Assembly: GCA_963755635.1 (NCBI GenBank)
Contig: CAVWKS010000036.1
Span: 62,001 to 126,000, forward strand
Source: AC-32 sp963755635
GTDB lineage: Bacteria; Actinomycetota; Thermoleophilia; Gaiellales; Gaiellaceae
Direction: 5' to 3'
Length of the DNA stretch: 64,000 bases
Position 1 is the first letter of the stretch, and each line of letters starts with the position of its first letter. The notes beneath the pieces were generated by a model. It made no database searches. It had not been told where the DNA came from and saw only the letters and a list, made by a program, of their open reading frames with translations. Made by a program: the position numbers and the translations under genes. Positions 59,082 through 64,000 of this stretch are shown here, one piece after another.

Positions 59082-59852
59082 TCAGGACGTGCGGGCCGAG
59101 AGGCCGGCGACGATGCCGGAGAGCACGGACGTGTCGGCCGCGAGCTCGAGCAGAAGCGCCTGCGCGCGCTCCGCCGTCTGGTCGGCGAGCTCCCGCGCCC
59201 CATCCGCCCCACGCTCGAGCACGAAGCCGTCCTCGTCGAGGATGTCGTCGACGATCTGGAAGAGCAGGCCGACCTCGTCCGCGAACGCGCGCCACGGGCC
59301 CTGCTCCCGCTCGGGCACCTCGGCCACCCAGAGCGCGCACGCGATCGAGGCGGAGAAAAGGCAGCCGGTCTTGAGCCGGTGCAGCGAAGCGAGATCAGGT
59401 GCGCCACCGGCGATGTCGAGGTACTGGCCGCCGATCATCCCGAGCGTCGCCTGCACGAGCTCGCGCGCGACCGCTGGCGTCGGGTAGGTCAGCGCGAGCC
59501 GGAGCGCCTCGGCGAGCAGCGCATCGCCGGCAAGCACCCCGACCGCCTCGCCGAACTCCGCCCACGTGCTGGCGCGCCCGCGGCGCAGCTTGTCGTCGTC
59601 GAGCGCCGGCAGGTCGTCGTGGACGAGCGAGAAGTTGTGGACGAGCTCGACCGCCGCCGCCGCCGGGAGCGCCGCCTCCGGCTCGGCCCCGGCCGCCTCG
59701 GCCGTCGCCAGGCAGAGCACCGGCCGGACGCGCTTGCCGCCGCCCGCGAGCGAGTAGCGCACCGACGCCTCCAGCCCGCCGAGCTCCGGCGTCAGCGCCA
59801 GCTCGTCGAGGTACGACTCGATCAGCTCGCGCAGCTCTTCGGGGGCGGTCAC
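59082..59852 (-). CDS. Short-chain polyprenyl diphosphate synthase (IspA-like)
   Basis: Head-to-tail prenyltransferase making FPP or GGPP from IPP and DMAPP. The 256-residue protein has the first aspartate-rich motif in NFSLVHDDLPALDDDKLRRG (about residues 73-92) and the second in FQIVDDILDEDG. Residues before the first motif (AVELVHNFS) fit short-chain synthases. At 256 residues it is somewhat short of typical IspA. The GTG overlaps the preceding gene's stop (GTGA). Together with dxr and uppS it links this cluster to isoprenoid supply. Confidence 0.9.
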   Translation of the reverse strand: MTAPEELRELIESYLDELALTPELGGLEASVRYSLAGGGKRVRPVLCLATAEAAGAEPEAALPAAAAVELVHNFSLVHDDLPALDDDKLRRGRASTWAEFGEAVGVLAGDALLAEALRLALTYPTPAVARELVQATLGMIGGQYLDIAGGAPDLASLHRLKTGCLFSASIACALWVAEVPEREQGPWRAFADEVGLLFQIVDDILDEDGFVLERGADGARELADQTAERAQALLLELAADTSVLSGIVAGLSARTS

Positions 59853-60037
59853 GAGTCGGCCTCCCGCTTCGCCGCCTGGAGCTGCGACTCGACGTCCTTC
59901 GCGATCTCGGACAGCTCCTGCAGGATCTCGATCGCCTCGTCCGGGTCCTTCGTCTGCTCGAGCCGCGCGCGCGCCTGCTCGAGCCGCCCGAGCAGCTCCT
60001 CTGCCTGCTTGAGTCGATCCTCCGGCGTCATGTTCAT
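59849..60037 (-). CDS. Small coiled-coil protein in the xseB position
   Basis: A 62-residue, almost entirely helical protein (TPEDRLKQAEELLGRLEQAR, then LEQTKDPDEAIEILQELSEI). Its place between nusB and the ispA-like gene is where exonuclease VII small subunit (XseB) lies in Bacillus and many other bacteria. The length and heptad pattern fit XseB, but the family's opening FEEALxxLExIV block is only weakly matched and no xseA is in the window. So XseB-like is a guess. ATG 60037 overlaps the nusB stop (ATGA). Confidence 0.6.
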   Translation of the reverse strand: MNMTPEDRLKQAEELLGRLEQARARLEQTKDPDEAIEILQELSEIAKDVESQLQAAKREADS

Positions 60038-60411
60038 GCGGTTCGCTCTTTCACGATCCTGCCAAGTATCCCGTTGACGAGCCGCCCCGCGTCCTCGGAG
60101 GAGTAGCGCTTCGCGAGCGTGACCGCCTCGTCGATCGCCACCTCGACCGGCACGTCGCCGCGGTCGAGCTCGAGGATCGCGAGCCGGAGGATGTTGCGCT
60201 CGAGCGCGCCGAGCCGGTCGGCGGTCCACTCGTCTGCGGCGTCGGTGATCCGCAGGTCGAGCTCCTCGTGCCGCTCGACGACGTCCTCGGCGAGCTCACG
60301 CGAGTAGTCGTCCACCTCGCCCTCGTAGAGCGAGGCGAGCTCCTGGCCGGTCACGTCCCACTGGTAGAGCAGGACGAGCGCGGTCCGGCGAGCCGCGCGC
60401 CGGCCGGCCAT
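60034..60411 (-). CDS. nusB: Transcription antitermination factor NusB
   Basis: Binds boxA with S10 and supports processive rRNA transcription. The 125-residue all-helical protein matches NusB throughout: RRAARRTALVLLYQWDVTGQ at the N-terminus, then EWTADRLGALERNILRLAIL and VEVAIDEAVTLAKRYSSEDA, ending with RLVNGILGRIVKE. ATG 60411 overlaps the accC stop (TGATG). Confidence 0.94.
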   Translation of the reverse strand: MAGRRAARRTALVLLYQWDVTGQELASLYEGEVDDYSRELAEDVVERHEELDLRITDAADEWTADRLGALERNILRLAILELDRGDVPVEVAIDEAVTLAKRYSSEDAGRLVNGILGRIVKERTA

Positions 60412-61772
60412 CAGCCCGCCGCCGCGAGAGCGGGAAGCGCCGCGGCCGCCTCCTCGAGATAGCTCGTCGAGTAGCGGCCGCTCGCGAAGCCCTCGCTGCG
60501 GAGGATGTCGATCGCCAGCTCGCGCGTCGTCTGCACGCCCTCGAGCCGCAGCTCGCCGAGCGCCCTGAGCGCGCGGGCGATCGCGTCCTCGCGCGTCTCG
60601 TCCCAGACGATCAGCTTGCCGAGCAGCGAGTCGTAGTGGGGCGGGACCGTGGCGCCTTCCTCGATGAACGTGTCGAGCCGCACGCCCGGGCCGAGCGGCG
60701 GCCGGAAGCCGGTGATCGTGCCCGGCGTCGGGCGGAAGTCCTGCCGGGGATCCTCGGCGTTGAGCCGCACCTCGAGCGCGTGGCCGCGCCGCTCGGCCCG
60801 GCCCGTCCGCGCCAGGCGCTCGCCGGAGGCGATCCGGAGCTGCTCGCGCACGATGTCGATCCCGGTCACGAGCTCGGAGACCGGATGCTCGACCTGTAGC
60901 CGCGCGTTCAGCTCGATGAAGTAGAAGGCCCCGTCCGGCCCGAGCAGGAACTCGAAGGTGCCGGCGTTGCGGTAACCGATCGCGTGGCAGGCGCGCTCGG
61001 CCGCGGCCTCCATCTCCTCGCGCCGCTCGGGCGTGAGCGCGGGCGACGGCGACTCCTCGATCAGCTTCTGGTGGCGCCGCTGGATCGAGCACTCGCGCTC
61101 GCCGAGGGTGAGCACGCCGCCTTCACCGTCCGCGAGCACCTGGATCTCGACGTGCCGCGCCGGCGAGATCGCCTTCTCGAGGTAGAGGCTGCCGTCGCCG
61201 AACGCGGCCTCGGCCTCCATCGCCGCGGTGCTGTACGCGGAAGCGAGCTGCTCCGGCCCTTCGACGAGCCGCATGCCCTTGCCGCCGCCCCCCGCGGAAG
61301 CCTTCAGCAGCACCGGGTAGCCGGCTTCCTCGGCGGCCGCCTCTGCCTCGTCGAGGGTCGTCGCTCCCTCGGTTCCGGGGACGACGGGCACGTCGGCCGC
61401 GCGCATCTCGCCCTTCGCCTCGACCTTGTCGCCCATGCGCGCCATCGTCTCGGCGCTCGGGCCGACGAAGACGAGGTCGTTGTCGGCGCAGGCCTCGACG
61501 AAGGCGGGGTTCTCGGAGAGGAAGCCGTAGCCGGGGTGGATCGCCTCGCAGCCGGTCGTCGTCGCCGCCGCGATCAGGGACGGGATGCGCAGGTAGCTCT
61601 CGCTCGCCTGCGGCGGCCCGATCCGGACCGCGCGGTCGGCCAGGCGCGTGTGCAGCGACCCCTCGTCGGCGCTCGAGTAGACGGCGACCGCCTCGACGTC
61701 GAGCTCGTGCAGGGCGCGGATCACGCGGACGGCGATCTCTCCGCGGTTCGCGACGAGAACGCGATTGAACAT
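60411..61772 (-). CDS. accC: Biotin carboxylase subunit of acetyl-CoA carboxylase
   Basis: ATP-dependent carboxylation of the biotin on the carrier protein, first half-reaction of acetyl-CoA carboxylase. The 453-residue enzyme has FNRVLVANRGEIAVRVIRAL, the ATP-grasp glycine loop LKASAGGGGKGMRLV, and the catalytic block FIELNARLQVEHPVSELVTG. It is coupled to the upstream carrier fusion by TGATG. No accA or accD is in the window, so the carboxyltransferase partner is elsewhere. Confidence 0.95.
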   Translation of the reverse strand: MFNRVLVANRGEIAVRVIRALHELDVEAVAVYSSADEGSLHTRLADRAVRIGPPQASESYLRIPSLIAAATTTGCEAIHPGYGFLSENPAFVEACADNDLVFVGPSAETMARMGDKVEAKGEMRAADVPVVPGTEGATTLDEAEAAAEEAGYPVLLKASAGGGGKGMRLVEGPEQLASAYSTAAMEAEAAFGDGSLYLEKAISPARHVEIQVLADGEGGVLTLGERECSIQRRHQKLIEESPSPALTPERREEMEAAAERACHAIGYRNAGTFEFLLGPDGAFYFIELNARLQVEHPVSELVTGIDIVREQLRIASGERLARTGRAERRGHALEVRLNAEDPRQDFRPTPGTITGFRPPLGPGVRLDTFIEEGATVPPHYDSLLGKLIVWDETREDAIARALRALGELRLEGVQTTRELAIDILRSEGFASGRYSTSYLEEAAAALPALAAAG

Positions 61773-63577
61773 CAGACGACCGGGGGCGCCATCACGGGCT
61801 CGAGCTCGAACAGGAGCTGCCCGAACTCGACGGGCTCGGCGTTGCCGACGTGGATCTGGCGCACGGTGCCCGCGGCCTCGGCCTTGATCTCGTTCATCAG
61901 CTTCATCGCCTCGAGGATGCAGAGCGTCTGCCCGGCCGCGACGGTGTCGCCCTCCTCGACGAACGGCGGTGCTCCCGGCCGGGGGGCGCGGTAGAAAACG
62001 CCGACCATCGGCGCCTCGACGCGGACGACCCCGTCGCTCTCGGGGCGCGGCGGGAGCTCGGGCTCTGCGAGATCTCCCTCCGCTGCCGACACGGCCAGGC
62101 GCTGCTCCAGCGGCTCCGGGGTGCGCCGCACGGAGACCCGCATCCCTGACTCCTCGATCGTCACCTCGCCCACTCCCGACTCCTGGACGATCCGGACGAT
62201 CTCGCGGATCCGCTCGGCCTGGCGCTGGTCGACGCCCCCGGCCGCGAGGCTCTCGTCTCGCTGGGCACGGCCGCGGATCGACGTGAGCAGCGGCTCGGCC
62301 TCCTCGCCGAAGAGCGCGAGCAGAAGCAGCTCCTCCTCGCTGGCCGCCAGGCCCTCGGCGCGTTCGCGCACGTTCTCGAGCGTCGGCGGTTCCGCCTCGA
62401 GCGGCGCGCCGGACGCAACCAGCTCGACTGCGCGGCGGACCGCCGGGTCGATCGGTCCGGGCGGGCTGCCGAAGCGGCCCTCGATCAGGCCGCGCAGCTC
62501 GTCGATCACCGTCTGGTAGCGCGTCGCCGAGAGAACGTGCAGCAGCGCTTGCGAGCCGAGGATCTGGCCGATCGGCGCCGCGAGCGGCGGCCAGCCCACC
62601 TCCTCGCGAATCTTCGCCAGCTCGTCGAGCACCTCGTCGAGGCGGTCGCCGGCGGCGTGCGTCCGCAGGTGGGTGTCGAGAGCGGCGACGAGACCCGGCG
62701 GCAGGCGGTGCTCGGCGGCGCGCACTGCGATCCGGGGGGCGAGCGGCGTGACCGGCTCGTCGCCGATGTGCTCGTCCACGAGCTCCGACGCCTGCCAGAG
62801 CGCATCGACGTCGACACCCGTGTCGAGCCCGAACCCCGCGAGCGCCCGCGCGATTGCCTCGCCCGAGACGCGGTGGATCGTGAGCGCGACCGGGTAGACC
62901 GCGCAGGCGATCAGGTCAGCGCCGCCGCGCGCGGCCTCGAGCCCCGCCGAGAGCGCGTTCCCGCCGGCCCCCTGGCAGTAGAGGCCGACCGGCAGGCCGC
63001 TCTGCTCGCGCAGCGTCGTCGTCAGCTCCTGCGCCTGCTGCGGCTCGAGCGAGCTCGACGGATCGTGCACGAGCACCCGCGAGGCGCCGAGCTCGGGCAG
63101 CTTGCGCGCCTGCTCGACGAGCGCCTCGACCTCGCCCGTGTAGCCGGAGCCGTAGACGAGGCCGGCATCGAACTCCTTGCCCGCCGCCGTGATCGCCTCG
63201 CCCGCCTCGCGCAGGTTCTCGACGTCGTTCAGCGGGTCGTGCAGCCGGAAGACCTCGATCCCGCTCTCGGCCGCCGAGGCGACGAAACGCCGGACGAAGT
63301 CGCCGCCGACCGGGTGCGAGCCGACGAGGAAGCGGCCGCGCAGCGCCATCGCGAGCGGCGTCTTCGTGCGCCCGTTGAGCGCGCGAATTCGCTCCCAGGG
63401 GCTCTCGACGCCACGGCGCACCGCGGTGTCGAAGACCCCGCCGCCGGAGACCTCGAGGTACGCGAAGCCGGCGCCGTCGAGGATCTCCGCGAGCCGGAGA
63501 AGATCCACGGTCGGCATGTAGCCCGCGAGCGGCTCCTGCCCGAGCAGCCGGATCGTCGTGTCGACGAGCTTCGGCAC
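61772..63577 (-). CDS. Degenerate OadA/PycB-like carboxyltransferase domain fused to an AccB biotin carrier
   Basis: A 601-residue protein. Residues 445-596 are a complete AccB: QAERIREIVRIVQESGVGEV, a Pro-rich linker, then VEAPMVGVFYRAPRPGAPPF and the biotin site EAMKLMN (Lys559). Residues 1-440 follow the oxaloacetate decarboxylase/pyruvate carboxylase transferase fold (SPWERIRALNGR, TPLAMALRGRFLVGSHPVGG, VFRLHDPLNDVENLREAG). All four metal ligands are changed: RDxHQ is RLLGQ (Leu11), the carbamylated Lys is His171, and HxH is Tyr200-Cys-Gln202. The N-terminal half is therefore probably non-catalytic. GTG start, 6 nt after a TAGGCT box; coupled to accC. Confidence 0.85.
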   Translation of the reverse strand: MPKLVDTTIRLLGQEPLAGYMPTVDLLRLAEILDGAGFAYLEVSGGGVFDTAVRRGVESPWERIRALNGRTKTPLAMALRGRFLVGSHPVGGDFVRRFVASAAESGIEVFRLHDPLNDVENLREAGEAITAAGKEFDAGLVYGSGYTGEVEALVEQARKLPELGASRVLVHDPSSSLEPQQAQELTTTLREQSGLPVGLYCQGAGGNALSAGLEAARGGADLIACAVYPVALTIHRVSGEAIARALAGFGLDTGVDVDALWQASELVDEHIGDEPVTPLAPRIAVRAAEHRLPPGLVAALDTHLRTHAAGDRLDEVLDELAKIREEVGWPPLAAPIGQILGSQALLHVLSATRYQTVIDELRGLIEGRFGSPPGPIDPAVRRAVELVASGAPLEAEPPTLENVRERAEGLAASEEELLLLALFGEEAEPLLTSIRGRAQRDESLAAGGVDQRQAERIREIVRIVQESGVGEVTIEESGMRVSVRRTPEPLEQRLAVSAAEGDLAEPELPPRPESDGVVRVEAPMVGVFYRAPRPGAPPFVEEGDTVAAGQTLCILEAMKLMNEIKAEAAGTVRQIHVGNAEPVEFGQLLFELEPVMAPPVV

Positions 63578-63583
63578 GCGGGG

Positions 63584-63589
63584 AGCCTA
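63584..63589 (-). promoter_or_regulatory. -10 box TAGGCT for the carboxyltransferase-AccB/accC/nusB unit
   Basis: TAGGCT on the minus strand ends 6 nt before GTG 63577. The gap up to the TPR gene (63590-63686) shows nothing else. Predicts a leaderless transcript starting with the fusion gene. Confidence 0.5.
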
Positions 63590-63686
63590 GCGCCGCAGAA
63601 TGTCGCCTGAGCGACCGGTTGGTTCCGCAGCGATAACGGCGGGTCAATCGCCCAGGTCGCGATGTTCTCCTCGAAATGAAGCTGGA

Positions 63687-64000
63687 TCACTGGCGCGTTG
63701 GTTCGAGTGCGGCGAGACGTGCGCGGACGCGGCGGGCGAGCAGGACAATCTCCTTCCGCTCGTAGAGGCCGAGCGCCTCGCGCCAGGCGGCGATCGACTC
63801 GTCGCGGCGCCCGGCGGCGTCGAGCACCTCGGCCAGATCGCCCCACACCTCCGCCTGCCATTCCAATCCGTCCGTCGTCTCAGCCAGCTCCAGCGCTTCA
63901 CGCGCGAGCCGTTCCGCCTCAGCATGCTGGCCCCGGGCGGAACACACGAGCGCCTTCGCCTGGCGCCACGCTCCCTGTGTCACCACGTCGTCTCGATCCC
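63687..64000 (-). CDS. C-terminal TPR part of a larger protein (cyclase/AfsR-like ATPase type)
   Basis: The frame is open through the right edge of the window, so the start lies beyond 64000. The visible 103 residues are two or more TPR-like helix pairs: AWRQAKALVCSARGQHAEAE, REALELAETTDGLEWQAEVW and GRRDESIAAWREALGLYERK. This pattern is common at the C-terminus of actinobacterial adenylate/guanylate-cyclase-like or BTAD/AfsR-type multidomain regulators with a P-loop ATPase middle. That identity is inferred from the repeat style alone. Confidence 0.65.
   Translation of the reverse strand, partial: DRDDVVTQGAWRQAKALVCSARGQHAEAERLAREALELAETTDGLEWQAEVWGDLAEVLDAAGRRDESIAAWREALGLYERKEIVLLARRVRARLAALEPTRQ

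Noticed and set aside
59849..60037. Firm naming of the small coiled-coil gene as xseB.
   Set aside because: Only position and length support it; the family motif is weak and xseA is not visible.
1..64000. Prophage, insertion sequence, toxin-antitoxin or restriction genes.
   Set aside because: No transposase, integrase, phage structural, toxin or methylase-restriction gene was recognised, and composition looks even across the window.

Overview
The window is about 70% GC, gene-dense and free of rRNA, tRNA, insertion sequences or phage genes. The gene set is actinobacterial: SepF, DivIVA, YggT, a DUF3866 protein, a SteA/MctB pair next to recN and pyrG, an ImuB/DUF6504/DnaE2 translesion set with actinobacterial-type LexA boxes, and MurA with Asp in place of the catalytic Cys. 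Codon use, many GTG starts and promoter layout suggest a deep-branching Actinomycetota, plausibly class Thermoleophilia (Gaiellales or Solirubrobacterales). The class assignment is an inference; no marker gene was compared by search.

Layout. 1-6.0 kb (minus) is the classic rpsB-tsf-pyrH-frr-uppS-cdsA-dxr-site-2-protease run. 6.2-7.1 kb (plus) is a diguanylate cyclase. 7.1-15.4 kb (minus) holds rluD-like, lspA, a DUF167-DksA fusion, divIVA, yggT, sepF, yggS, pgeF, a DHH-CBS-tRNA nucleotidyltransferase and a Thr-rich anchored protein. 15.4-17.7 kb (minus) is murA coupled to a HisB-like protein without its metal motif and to ridA. 17.7-31.8 kb mixes short units: HD protein, aminotransferase, EEP nuclease-like gene, GH15 glucoamylase, dnaE2, bicupin, DUF6504, imuB, L,D-transpeptidase, comB, rhomboid, an RTX-repeat protein and a lipoprotein. 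31.8-38.9 kb has pyruvate phosphate dikinase, its regulator and glycyl-tRNA synthetase. 38.9-46 kb has recO, a glutaredoxin, fpg, a deoB-methyltransferase-deoA salvage operon and alanine dehydrogenase. 46-49.4 kb has an aldo/keto reductase, DUF3866, an M20 peptidase and an ABM protein. 49.4-58.1 kb is pyrG, a GT2-MraY-like fusion, mctB-like, an SRPBCC gene, steA, recN, nadK and tlyA, in the order of Mycobacterium tuberculosis Rv1699-Rv1694 plus two insertions. 58.1-63.6 kb is a P1 peptidase, a polyprenyl synthetase, a small coiled-coil gene, nusB, accC and a carboxyltransferase-like/AccB fusion, close to the Bacillus accB-accC-nusB-xseB-ispA-tlyA-recN cluster. The right edge cuts a TPR protein.

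Most genes in a run overlap by ATGA, GTGA or TGATG, so translation is coupled. Transcription units usually start with a TANNNT box only 6-9 nt before the start codon, so leaderless mRNAs appear common. Four divergent gene pairs share a single TANNNTA box that reads as a -10 element on both strands.

The most unusual items are a carboxyltransferase domain fused to the ACC biotin carrier but lacking all four metal ligands, a HisB-fold protein lacking its DDHHTVED motif inside the murA operon, the shared symmetric promoters, a GT2 domain fused to a shortened MraY-like domain, and seven single-base frameshifts in conserved genes, all of the same sign. The frameshifts are most likely sequence errors.
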